Shown here: positions 32,818-43,500 of the stretch, one piece after another | Layout of the letters: every line of letters starts with the position of its first letter | Position numbering within the stretch: the stretch's first letter is position 1 | Assembly: GCF_019059575.1 (NCBI RefSeq) | Contig: NW_024881967.1 | Coordinates: 186,001-250,000 of the forward strand | Reading direction: 5' to 3' | DNA from: Amphibalanus amphitrite | Taxonomy: Eukaryota > Arthropoda > Thecostraca > Balanomorpha > Balanidae | Length of the DNA stretch: 64,000 nucleotides | Notes under the pieces: model-generated | The model's database searches: none | What the model was told of the DNA's origin: nothing | The model's input: only the letters and a program-made list of their open reading frames with translations | Program-made: the position numbers and the translations under genes

Positions 32818-33082
32818 TGTTGTGTTTGTATATAGGCCCCCCGAGGCCCCCTACTTGGACCGCCTCTGAGACCCCACGGTGCCAGGTGCCTGTGAGCGCC
32901 CCTGCCGGCGCCAGCTGACCGTGCGCGCCAAGCGGCGTGACTGGCGCACGGGACGTGGGCTGGCGCTCGCCATACTTGTTTACGTTTCGATCTCTCTCTC
33001 GGCCCATTCGCACCGGTCTAAAATAAATCGCGTTGATATTCATAAGCTCTTTCACTTCGAACCGATAAACGACAACTAAACA
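32818..33082 (+). repeat. 5' LTR
   Basis: 265 bp with TG...CA ends, a TATA-like TATATA at 32829-32834 and AATAAA at 33022-33027. Confidence 0.95.
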
Positions 33083-33094
33083 TGGCGCGGTTGG
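33083..33094 (+). other. primer-binding site of the LTR element
   Basis: TGGCGCGGTTGG begins immediately after the LTR's terminal CA. TGG pairs with a tRNA 3' CCA; I could not identify the tRNA. Confidence 0.7.
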
Positions 33095-33128
33095 TTTTGT
33101 GAATTACTACGTGATTGAGCATACCGCG

Positions 33129-35399
33129 ATGACTATCATTCAAGAACTGACGGCACTGCTGGAGAGGCAAGTGAAGAGAGCCGCCGACGCCGACAAGCGC
33201 CTGGAGCGCTTGGAGAGGCTGCTAACCAGGGAGCCCTCCGCGGGGACGGACGCGACGACCGGAGTGTCAGAGTCGGGGGCTGAGCGAGGCGCTGATGGAT
33301 CCGTTGGACCAGCTGCCGCCGCCCGCCGGACTGTCTGCCTGCCGGTGTCGGCGACCCCGCCCGCGCAACCGAAGTCGGCATCGACGTGCAACGACCGTGC
33401 CGAGTGCAGTGTTCACGACAGTGATTTAGGAGCGGTGAGCCGCAGGCTGGAGGACTTTGAGCTGACGCTCAGATACGCCGTGAACGTTTGTCGGGCGAGC
33501 GATGGTGCCCGTGTCACGTGCTCAGACCTCCGCGGCAACGAGGGACATTCCGCGGCGCGCCTGCCGGCCTACAAGAGGCGCAGGCGGCCGAGTGTCGCCC
33601 ATTCCGCTACCGCCACAGATCATCAGTTTCTTGAGCGTTGCCCTACCTGTGGCCGTCGCCAGCACGCCGGCGGAGACACGTGTCGCGCCGTTGGCGCCAT
33701 CTGTCGTGCGTGTGGCGAACCAGGACATTTTGAGGTGGTGTGCCGCCAGAGGGCCGGCACCACGGCCGATCGTCCAGTGGCGACATCTGCAGTGACGAGA
33801 GTACGCGACTCACCGGTGGTGGCGCCAGTAACGGTAGCCGCCGGCACCGCCGTGTTGCCGCCGCCGGCGGACACGGGCGAAGCCGGGCACACTGCGCTTC
33901 AGCCAGCCGAGCTGAGTGACGCTGCTGACGTCCACGGAGCCTGCCCGCCGCCGGCGGGAGGCTGGCCAGCGCAGACCATGGACGGCGAGGCAGCCCCTGA
34001 CAACGCCGTGTCATCGCCGCAGGCGGACACGGGCCGCAACGGCAGTACTGCAGCGCAGCCGACTGAGCCGGTCGGAGCTACCGCATCCTACGTAGCCTCA
34101 CCGCCGCCGGCCGGAGGCATCCCAACTTGGAGCACGGACCGAATGTACCGAGCCTCGCCGCCGCCGGCGGGAGGCCGATCGGTTGCCACCGGCGCCGCCG
34201 TGTCGTTGCCGCCGGCAGACACGGGCCGAGGAGCCGGCCGTACCGCGGCGCAGCCCACCGAGCCGGCTGGCGCGCGCGGAGCCTGCCCGCCGCCGGCGGG
34301 AGGCTGGCCGGCGCAGACCACGGACCGAGAGGCAGCCCCTGATAACGCCGTGTCACCGCCGCAGGCGGACACGGACCGAGCTGGGTGTACCGCGGCGCAG
34401 TCTACAGAGCCGGCTGGCGCCCACGGAGCTTCGCCGTCGCCGACGGGAAGCATTTCAACGCGGACCAGCTACGGACACGGAACCGCTGACAACGCCGTGT
34501 CACAGCCGCCGGCGGACACGGGCCGAGTCGGGCGTACCGCGGCGCTGTCTACGGAGCCGGACGGAGCTACTGGAGCGTACAGAGCCTCGCCGCCGCCGGC
34601 GGGAGGTCTACAAACGCGGACCGGCGACGAAAACAAAACCGCTGGTGACGCCGTGTTGCCGCCGCCGGCGGACACGGGCCAACCCAGGGGTACTGCGGCG
34701 CAGCCCGCAGGCCCGGCCGGAGCCGCTGAAGCCTACGGAGCCTCGCCGCCGCCGGTGGGAGGCATCCCAACGCCGAGCACGGGCCAAGATGCAGCGGCCG
34801 GCCCCGCCGTGTCGTCGCCGCCGGCGGACACCGGCCAGATTGAGTCCACCGCAGGGCAGTCTAGCGGGCCAGCCGACACCCACGGGGCCTCGCCGCCGCC
34901 GGCGGGAGGCATCCCAACGCTGAGCACGGGCCGAGGTGCAGCTGCCGGCCCCGCCGTGTCACCGCCGCCGGCGGACACCGGCCAAACCGACTGTTCCGTG
35001 ACACAGCCCACCGTACCCGGTGAGACTGATGACGCCTACGGGGCCTCGCCGCCGCTGGTGGGAGGCCCGCCGACGCAAAGCAGGGACGGAGAAGAGGTCG
35101 TCAGTGACGCCGTGTCGCCGCCGCAGGCGGACATGGGACAGACCGACTGTGCTGAGGATGACGCGTGTCTGGCGCCGCTCGTGGGCCCGGTTCAGGGGAT
35201 GGCCGGAGACGCCGCTGGCTGCGATCCGTGGCCGCCACCCGACACCGGAGCGCCGCCTACCGGTGACCTCCCGGGCAACAACGGGCGCGCCCGCTGCGGA
35301 CGCCGGAACAAGCGCACGCCGCCATGGGTCGCAGCAGTCGTGTGTGCCAGACCCGAGCGTCTGTTCGTTCGTTGGGGTGCGACCTCGTATGAGGAGTGA
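33129..35399 (+). CDS. Gag-like zinc-knuckle protein with proline-rich tandem repeats
   Basis: 756 codons from ATG 33129, the first ATG after the LTR, to TGA 35397-35399. Residues 1-40 are heptad-like and charged (LLERQVKRAADADKRLERLE), a likely coiled coil. Two zinc knuckles follow at residues 171-185 (C-x2-C-x4-H-x5-C) and 192-205 (C-x2-C-x4-H-x4-C). That paired arrangement is known from metazoan Gypsy-type Gag and implies RNA binding and packaging. From about residue 244 to 675 there are about eight repeats of roughly 50 residues, each with P(P/Q)ADTG, TAAQPTEPAGA and SPPPAGG. The C-terminus is basic (RCGRRNKRTPPW). No capsid fold or protease motif was recognised. The frame is intact, consistent with recent activity. 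Confidence 0.85.
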   Translation: MTIIQELTALLERQVKRAADADKRLERLERLLTREPSAGTDATTGVSESGAERGADGSVGPAAAARRTVCLPVSATPPAQPKSASTCNDRAECSVHDSDLGAVSRRLEDFELTLRYAVNVCRASDGARVTCSDLRGNEGHSAARLPAYKRRRRPSVAHSATATDHQFLERCPTCGRRQHAGGDTCRAVGAICRACGEPGHFEVVCRQRAGTTADRPVATSAVTRVRDSPVVAPVTVAAGTAVLPPPADTGEAGHTALQPAELSDAADVHGACPPPAGGWPAQTMDGEAAPDNAVSSPQADTGRNGSTAAQPTEPVGATASYVASPPPAGGIPTWSTDRMYRASPPPAGGRSVATGAAVSLPPADTGRGAGRTAAQPTEPAGARGACPPPAGGWPAQTTDREAAPDNAVSPPQADTDRAGCTAAQSTEPAGAHGASPSPTGSISTRTSYGHGTADNAVSQPPADTGRVGRTAALSTEPDGATGAYRASPPPAGGLQTRTGDENKTAGDAVLPPPADTGQPRGTAAQPAGPAGAAEAYGASPPPVGGIPTPSTGQDAAAGPAVSSPPADTGQIESTAGQSSGPADTHGASPPPAGGIPTLSTGRGAAAGPAVSPPPADTGQTDCSVTQPTVPGETDDAYGASPPLVGGPPTQSRDGEEVVSDAVSPPQADMGQTDCAEDDACLAPLVGPVQGMAGDAAGCDPWPPPDTGAPPTGDLPGNNGRARCGRRNKRTPPWVAAVVCARPERLFVRWGATSYEE
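33858..35165 (+). repeat. in-frame tandem repeat of about 150 bp within the Gag-like ORF
   Basis: Units begin at CCGCCGGCGGACACGGGC or a variant (33858, about 34011, 34207, 34357, 34507, 34657, 34816, 34963 and 35118). Most differences between units are substitutions that keep the frame. Confidence 0.85.
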
Positions 35400-35449
35400 G
35401 ACAACGTCGTGCAGTGTTGTGGTTTTGGCGGTTTCACGACTGTTGTCTC

Positions 35450-35459
35450 GAGGGGGAGA
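35450..35459 (+). other. polypurine tract
   Basis: GAGGGGGAGA directly abuts the TG of the 3' LTR, as needed for plus-strand priming. Confidence 0.85.
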
Positions 35460-35724
35460 TGTTGTGTTTGTATATAGGCCCCCCGAGGCCCCCTACTTGG
35501 ACCGCCTCTGAGACCCCACGGTGCCAGGTGCCTGTGAGCGCCCCTGCCGGCGCCAGCTGACCGTGCGCGCCAAGCGGCGTGACTGGCGCACGGGACGTGG
35601 GCTGGCGCTCGCCATACTTGTTTACGTTTCGATCTCTCTCTCGGCCCATTCGCACCGGTCTAAAATAAATCGCGTTGATATTCATAAGCTCTTTCACTTC
35701 GAACCGATAAACGACAACTAAACA
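35460..35724 (+). repeat. 3' LTR
   Basis: 265 bp, no difference seen from the 5' LTR. AATAAA at 35664-35669. Followed by the duplication ATGGT. Confidence 0.95.
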
Positions 35725-38700
35725 ATGGTGTGATTGGGCGTGTGGTCGGTCAGGTAAGGCTGTCTGTACTCCCCGCTAGCCCAAGAATGATGTGGTCAGG
35801 CTAGGTGTGGCAGTCGCTACAGGGCTCGGCTATGGTCTGGCCAGTTTGAATAGACTGCTGGTCGACTCTGGTGCAAACGCTCAGCCCCTGAGGCAGTCCG
35901 CGGCACGGTGAAAGCTCTGCTTGTTAGTGTGATATCGTCGCCTGGCGCCGGCTCCGCCCCCGCTGCTGGCCCTCCGCCCTCCCTTATTGCCTGCCACCCC
36001 GATACCTTCTTTGTGTCTTGTAACTTGTTCACTCATCTTTCTCATGATGCCGAATCTTTTCACGTTGGGACGGTGAAGGCATTGGTGCGCCAGGCAAGTC
36101 ATTGATGCCCGTCCAATCAGACATCCAATAGGCGCCGTCTAAAAGCCGAGGCATTCTGCCAGTTGCGTTCCAGCTCAGTAGAAGCCGTCACGGAGCGTAA
36201 AATGACATGGAGAAGTCTCCCAATTTTGCCCGGGGGCTACCAGAAGGGCACGGACCCCGCATATGCGCTGGCGGGACGACTCGCTCTCGGCAAATGGACC
36301 CGTTCCGGACTGACGATAACTGTACAGGGCCGACGGAGGGGCAGGGCGGCCCGATGAAGTTGGGACATTGGGTAGAGACGCAGGACATTGGGGAGGAACG
36401 CTGCCGGAAATCACATCTGCGGCAACGGAGACAGACGGCCTGTCGTCGGCCGTTGGCGGGCGTCATCGTGCGTCCAGCATCGAAGCTACTTCTTCAGCGG
36501 CCTGTTCTCCGGGCTTCGCTTCAGCTAACGGCGCATAGCTGTCGCCCAAACGACTGGCCCGGAAAGTTGTGACGGCACGAGGCGCAGCCGACCGGCGCCA
36601 TTGCCGCCGGCGCTGTCGGGTCGCGACGGACCGTCTCGTGACCGGCTCGCGACGGCGTCGAATTTCGCCGCGTCGCGCCACGAAGGCGGCTATTCATTTT
36701 TCCGAATGTCGTGTTAAATTGTCCCGAAAGTCGTTTGGCGTCGGAGCGGAGATTTATATTTGCCGTCGCGACGCCGGGGCGCGCCTTGTTTTTCGGCGGT
36801 GTGGCCTCCGAGACGCTCGTAACTCAGTCGCGATGGACCGGACGATGTCGGCTAGACGCGCCGCGAGGCAACCTACAGAATGGGTGACTTTAGCGGTGCT
36901 GAAGGCGCAGGATTCCCAGCCAAAATCATTGAATATGGAACGCTCCCTTGACAGACGTCCTGATGTATCGATTCATACCTTTATCTCTGATCCGTCCGTT
37001 ATCGGATGCTTCTTGTTTTGGAGTTGTCGCGTGTTTGGGTGATGACCGTAGCTGACTCGGGGTGAAGCTGTCACCACAATCAGTCGCTGGATAGGCAGGT
37101 CGGCCGGTGTCCGGCGAGGCAGCTCGCCGCTCCGCCGGCCGTGATGTAATGCCCTGTGTAGTCTGGCCCGATGACGCACGATGCTGACGTCCTTCCGTGG
37201 GCCGGCTGACGCCAACGGTGCGCGATCCCTATCGCGGCGGATTGTCGCCGGCCGCGCCTCCTCGCGTGACGAGTTGTGGAGCGCGGCCGACACCGTCTCA
37301 GGGTCGACACCGCGCCGCGCCGTGGATATTCCAGGACGGACCAGTCTGAGACAGCTCAGACGGTATCGTCAACAGGGAGAGTCGCTAACAGGAAGGAGAC
37401 GCAGACAGGCGGTGAGTCGGCGCTCGGCGCGATACTTGCCGGAAAATGTGGCGGCGACTTGCAGCCGCGGCGCGTCCTTGACTGGCGACCTCGCCATTCG
37501 TACCTCCCGGTGTTTGGAATGTCGGTTACGCTGGACGGTGGACCCCGTGACAGGAGCAGCGACGATCACAGTGATGCAGGCGTGTTGTTTTCTTCCGGAA
37601 GATGCCATTCGGGTGACGCGAAACTATTTGACCTCGCGGTCGTTTGGGCTGTGGTTGTGTGGATGGTGGTGTTCACCATCGACTTTGACACGTGTCTTCC
37701 TGGCGCGATTTTGGCTCGCGGGCCCCATCAAAGAGACGACCCTCGCTAACAGGCGCTGGGCTCGAAGCCAAGCGATAAGATACATTCTAAATATCCGGTT
37801 TACTTTCTTTAATTAAAGAAATTCTTGATCAACAAACTAGCGTGCCAACAAATACGAGCGAAATGTGACTGCTGTTTGAAAGAATTCGACGGTGGTATTT
37901 TGTCTTCCACTACGAACGCTTGATTTCTGGACTGGTGCTTGATTACGCCTTTCGCCGCCGCTTGGTCTCTGGACTGGATGTTTACCTCCTGGTTCGTTTA
38001 CATAAACGGGCGTCCTCTGGCGACATCGCCGTCTGTTTTAGCCAGACGGCCGGTCGGCAGGCTGTCTCCAGGGACGCTCATGCCGCGCGGGGCTGCGGCT
38101 CTGTCCACTGCGCTGCAGACCGGGTCTCCACCCGCTGACCGCGGCCCGCTGAGGTCAGCCCCCAGTGGGGAGGGTGGTCACTCCAGCCTGCCCGTGTTTA
38201 TGGAGGCGCGACCAGCCGAGACGGGCGCCTAGAGACCGGTAGACCGTCCAAGTGACCGACCGAGCACTGGCCGAGGTTTTTACCGTTCCACTGACCGACC
38301 TGACGGACGGAGGCGTGGGTGCAGCGGTGCCTCGTAAAGGCAGTTGGGCAGCTGGAAACCGAATGCGGCTGGCTTGTTGTGTTGCTAGCCAGACGAGTCC
38401 ATCGAGCAAGAAGCGGGCTCTGAGATTGTTCAGTCTCCAGGGCGCTTGGTAACGTGGAATGCCACCGTCACTGCCATGAGCTGTCACTGACTAAACCTCC
38501 ACCCTGATGGCCATCAACTCCGTGCTGTTTTTCCTGGTTGTCTTTTTTCATCGTCTGGCTCTGCAGGTTTACGACCTGGACTATCGACCCGAGCTGGGCA
38601 CCGGTCACTCGCGGCTGCCGCTCGTGACAGCTCCGCATTTGCCGTCTGTTGCCGACCGCTTGTGCACGGTAGTGGGCGAACCGGCGCAGTTGCTAGCTGC

Positions 38701-40303
38701 CCCCAATCAATACCTACCGGCTGTGAGTTTTCCATCGTCGCCGCCGACCCGGGGGATGCCCTTCGGCGTACTGCGGGGAGCGGCGGGGAGCTGCGGGGGC
38801 GGCGGAAGCAGCCACGCCGACGCCGCGCCGCGCCAGTTCGCCGGCGCCGGGCCTCGTCGGCCGTTACCCATGGGTAAACAGGCGGTGTTGATGCGGCGCC
38901 GCGCTGCGATGGCCAGCTGGGATACAGGTGGCTCGCTCTCCAGTCAGCTTACGGCTGGCGAAGAGACCAGCCCGCCCACCGCCCACCGCCCGCCCCGCTC
39001 CTTCTGCCCAGTCGGACGAGAGGGGCCGCCGGCGCCTTCCACGAAGTCCGCCGTTGAATTGCCTCCGTTTGTTGACGGCTCGGCTCATGAGGCGGTGCCG
39101 AGCGGCCTGTTTATGGCGTGGCGTCGCAGCATCGTGCAGCCTGCACAAACTCGGTCGTCTGGCGGCCGTGGAACGAGGCCAGCCAGCCCGCGGGCGGCGG
39201 CGGCGGCGGCGGCGACCTCCGGCGGCCGGTGAAGGAGGCGCCACACCGCCAGGTCACTGACCCCACCGCTCATGACAGTCATCCTGCAGCGGCCGGCGGG
39301 CGATGCGCAGTACGACACACTCAAACGGGGCGTATCGCGGCGGGCCCCAGACGGCCGCGCTCACTATCAGCGCCTCCCCGGCCGGCCGGCTCTCTGCGGC
39401 CGCTGCTCCACCCGCGTGACCTTGGCCGCGCGACCCGAGACGGGCGTCTGCGCCTGTTGCCTAGCGCCTGCGGCAGTTGGTCTGTTCGCGGCAGCCTCCG
39501 GACGTGCCAGTACGGCCAGGTGCTGTGCGCGCCGCCGTGCAGCCCGCCCGAGCTGCGGTCACAGCCGTCCGCCAGACAGTTCCGCCACCAGCCGGGCCGC
39601 GGCCGGGCGTTCCGGCTTTATTACGCATCGGATAGCCCCGAGCGGCGGCGCGGCGGCGATATTTACGTCTGGCACTGCGGCGGCTCGGTGCTGCTCGTAA
39701 ACGCCACCGCTGCTGGGCTGATGGAGCGGCGTCGCGCGGGCAACCGGCGCTCTGCGGCCGCAGTGGCGAGGTGGCGGCGCGTCGGAATGGCTGCCGCCCC
39801 CGCCGCCGCCGCCGCCCCCGCCCGGGCGGACGCGGCGGGCGGCCCCTGATGACGGAAATCACCGGCCTCATCGTGACGAATGACGTTGTGCGTCGCTCTT
39901 GATGGACTCAAATCACAGACTGGCTAGAGCGACGCGGGCAGGATTACGCCGTAATGAGTGTCGGCGCGAGGAGAGCCGACCGGTCCTGCGGCGTCCGGTC
40001 CGGACACTACCGGCGTCCTGTGCGCGCCGCGAGCGGGGGCTCTGGAACCGACAGAGAATGCCGACCGGACCGCATCTGACAGGGGCGGACAGCCCCGACA
40101 GGCGCGCGACGCCGGGTCACGTGGCCAGACCGACAGGTCAACGGGCCGCCGAGCAGCGACAGCTCGACCTTTGTGCGACAAACTCACGGGCTCATACATA
40201 CAGCGGGCCCGTTGTGCCCAAATGTCAGACCGGCACACGGGTCGGGTGGGCCGCCAGCCGCGCTGTTCCGACCCGACGTGCCCGCGGGCGTGACCACAGA
40301 CTG

Positions 40304-40562
40304 GTGTAGACCTGACGGACGTAAACTTAGAACGTAGACAGAGCCACAGACTAGTCTACAGACTGGTCTACAGACTGCCATACGGATAAGCTAACAACGA
40401 AGGCCACAGGCCGTTCCTTCGGCAGGAACACAGTAAGTCACAGAATAGTTCGCTGTTTATGCCTCAGACTGGTCCACAGCTTAGGCCACAGACTGGTCTA
40501 CAGGTGACAGACTGGTCCACAGTCTGAGTCACAGTCTGGTCCACAGACTGATCCACCGATCG
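40304..40562. repeat. degenerate CACAGACTGGTC tandem repeat
   Basis: More than ten imperfect copies of a 10-13-base unit (CCACAGACTGGTCTACAGACTGG and similar in short pieces), with an interruption around 40380-40450. Confidence 0.85.
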
Positions 40563-43500
40563 GTCCGCGGGCACAGCCGCGCGGTCCCGCCGTCTGATGG
40601 TGCCAGTCACACAGATGTAGCCGGCCTCCCGACCATCTGCTGCGCCGCCGCCGCCGGGGGCGACACTGTAACGAACTGCTAGGTGTGTGGGGACGTGCGT
40701 GGCGCCTCATCGCGCCAGTAATGTAATTTCCATCGTTTCCATATGGCTGGGAGCCTGCCGACGACGGCCGGCGTTCATCGGCCTGTCGCTCTCGGCGATG
40801 GCGCCGGAAACCTCGGCCGAGATGGATTTTGAGAGATCAAAGACCTCTTCTAGAAACTTGGGCTGGAGGGGATCCTCCGGAAGAGCCTTCAGAACAGGCA
40901 TTCAGCAATCAGCAGTGCTTGTATACAGTCCTTTGAAGGTAGACGGGATATTTGGCTGTGTAGTTTGTTAGTTGTACGTTGAGTGCAGTGTATGTCGACG
41001 GCGCAGGGTACTCAAAGCTGTACCATGTCAATATTATCAGACACCAGCCAGGATGATATGGAACACCACTACAGTCTGCAGCGCCTTCTGCATCGCGCGG
41101 CGTAGCTTGCATATTTGCAATCATTAATGTTTTTCAGCTGACTTGTAATGTGTTCATTGCATCAGTTCACCTTACTCCGTGACTGACGATGTTTTCTGTC
41201 TGTTCCAGGTAAGCAGCCTCAGTGGTGTCCACTGTCCAGTCTCCAGCAGGTCACGGTAGGTCAAAGGTCACGCTCTGACCCCTGCGCTCCGGTCGTGAGC
41301 CGCCACCAGCACGAATAGGCGAACCGAATACCGCGTCCGTGCTTACGTCTGCCCACGCTGGCCGCTACGCTCCACGGATCGTTCGCCCCCGTGGGACGAT
41401 CAACCGGCCTCCTTACGTAACCACCCCATCGGTAGCGAATGCAGCGCCTTCGTGTCGCGTCGTCTGGAGAAACTCGCGATCCAAACGGCCGGCCCCAGCC
41501 ATCGCCCTTTATCGGTATTAGTATGCAGCGTGGCGGCGTTTGCACTTGCATGGCTGGCAGCCCCTAGACATGCGGTTTTTTATCGGGTGCGGCTCGGCTT
41601 GTGCTCAGAGCGTCGGATGTCCTTCGGGCTTGTCCGACGGTCTACGTCCTTGCCGTCCGGCGAAGGACGCGACTTGCAGAATGCAGATGTCAGTGGCCAG
41701 CAGGCTGAGGTAAAGGTGGCAGACATTTGCATAGACCCCGGACACCTCAGCTGCGCGGTGACACAGACAGACCCGAATGTATGTCTGTGTTCGGAAAACA
41801 TGACTTCATTTCTCACCATTACATCGATTCTATGAAAACGAGGAATGTGAATCTCACGAAGGTCTGCAACTTACCGTGTGCCATATCCTTCGATCACGAC
41901 TTTTGGCTGTGGTCGGCCCGCGCTACGGGATGTGCCCGGCGTCGTGCCGCGCTGTAAACGGCCAAATCCGGCCCAAACCGGTCCCGAAAAACGTTCGAAC
42001 CACTATCGATGGCTGACCGTCCGCTTTGGTAAGCTCGTGCACGAAGCTGGCGGTGGCCAGGGTAGCTTTTGAACTGGTCTTGGTCGTCGTCACGGTCTGT
42101 TGGAGTTATTGGTTGTGATATCGGTGTTTGTGAATGATTGTTAGGTAATACCCTTCAATCCACTTTTCGGGCAATGGATATGCTTACCTTTTATTTATGA
42201 TGGCTGGACAATCGTAACCGTAAGAGGTGCTTTTCTATTTTCTCGGATTGTTGATTTTCTGTTTTTAAACCAGCACTGAAAGAGCTCTCGAGTGTTTTAT
42301 CTGGATTATGCGGTTAAATCTCAGCAGTCAGCAACGATAGGCGCTCGTTTCGGCTGGCGCCGGCTGGCTTCGATACACCCCGTGTCATTGACGGTTGCTA
42401 CTGCATCACTGACGAACGGCGGCGTCTCTGGCGCGTCACAGACAAACGCGGCGCTGATGGACGGCCCTGCGCGGCCCTTCCCTCCGATCAGCTCAGCGGA
42501 GGAAACCGGCCCGAGCGCCAGTGAAAACGGCCCACCCCAAAGTCCGTTCGTGACTGGGAGAAAAGTGGGTGTGCCTTGGCCCGGCGCCCGGCGATTTGCT
42601 GGCTGATTGATGGCATATTTCGGGATATATGGCACAGCAGAGTAGTTGTGTGTTATGGTCGCCATCGCGGCGCCAAAGATGCAGAGCGAAGTGGCTCGTT
42701 TGTGGTGATGTGATCCATATCATCCACTGGATTGGACCGGTATGTGCCAGCGCCCTGTGTTTCGTTGCATCAGACGCTGGTCTGGATAAACTCGCTGCGA
42801 TTAATGAGACTCCACTAGCCTGTTTGGGCGTTGTGTACATGTGATTACGAGACTGTTCCACATCTGGATTGGGCCTAAGTGGTGGTGTGCTGTAGATCGC
42901 CGTGGGTCGATGCTCTGCGTGCGGCCGAACCGTGATCTGTCTCCCCCACCCAGACCAACACAGCCAGTGCGGTGGCGCCGCGCCCGGCCGGCCGCTGCTG
43001 AAGGGAAACCGACCTGCCGCTGGCGCCGCGGAGAAAGGAGAGACTCGGCCGGCCGAAGAGAGGGCCGGGCCGGGCCGGCCCGCTCGGCTGGCACAGCTCC
43101 ACACCCCCGGGGCGCACCGAGCCGGGCCCCATCGGGCACGGGGACGCGCCGCCGGCCGGCGGGTGGGTCTCCCTCCCCGAGAGACTGCCTGTGCCACGGC
43201 GGCCAGACGGCAGCCGCCACCAGGACACACGAAATGGCGCGCCACTTTCGCCTCGCGGGCAACAAAGCGGCGCGCGCCGCGCCAGGCGCCGCTGCAGCGC
43301 CAGCAAAAAGCCATTTACACAGCAATAAACTTCTTGCTATAATTGACCCGGTTCGGCGGCGCGGCGGCGGCGTCTGTGCCGCCGTCTGTCGGGTCGGTCG
43401 CTGCCTGTCACCGTCTGTGAGCACTGAGCAGCCTGGTCGTGCGTCGCGGAGCTGGAGCTCCGCCGGGCTGAGAGGTCACGCCGGGATGTCTCTGCCGGGT

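Larger units (their letters stand above)
32818..35724 (+). mobile_element. complete non-autonomous LTR retrotransposon (Gag-only)
   Basis: Two 265-bp LTRs (32818-33082, 35460-35724) begin TGTTGTGTTTG and end AACTAAACA. They showed no difference when compared along their length. A 5-bp target duplication ATGGT flanks the element (32813-32817, 35725-35729). A primer-binding site starts directly after the 5' LTR and a polypurine tract abuts the 3' LTR. The 2.4-kb interior holds one long ORF with a zinc knuckle like that of metazoan Gypsy Gag proteins. No protease, reverse transcriptase, RNase H or integrase is present, so it depends on another element's enzymes. Identical LTRs imply a very recent insertion. 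Confidence 0.95.

Noticed and set aside
33140..35011. Antisense and alternate-frame ORFs across the LTR element
   Set aside because: Shadows of the Gag-like ORF caused by its GC-rich repeats.
38507..39849. Overlapping open frames of 240 residues
   Set aside because: Same low-complexity composition, with open frames on both strands. No recognisable family and no conserved motif.
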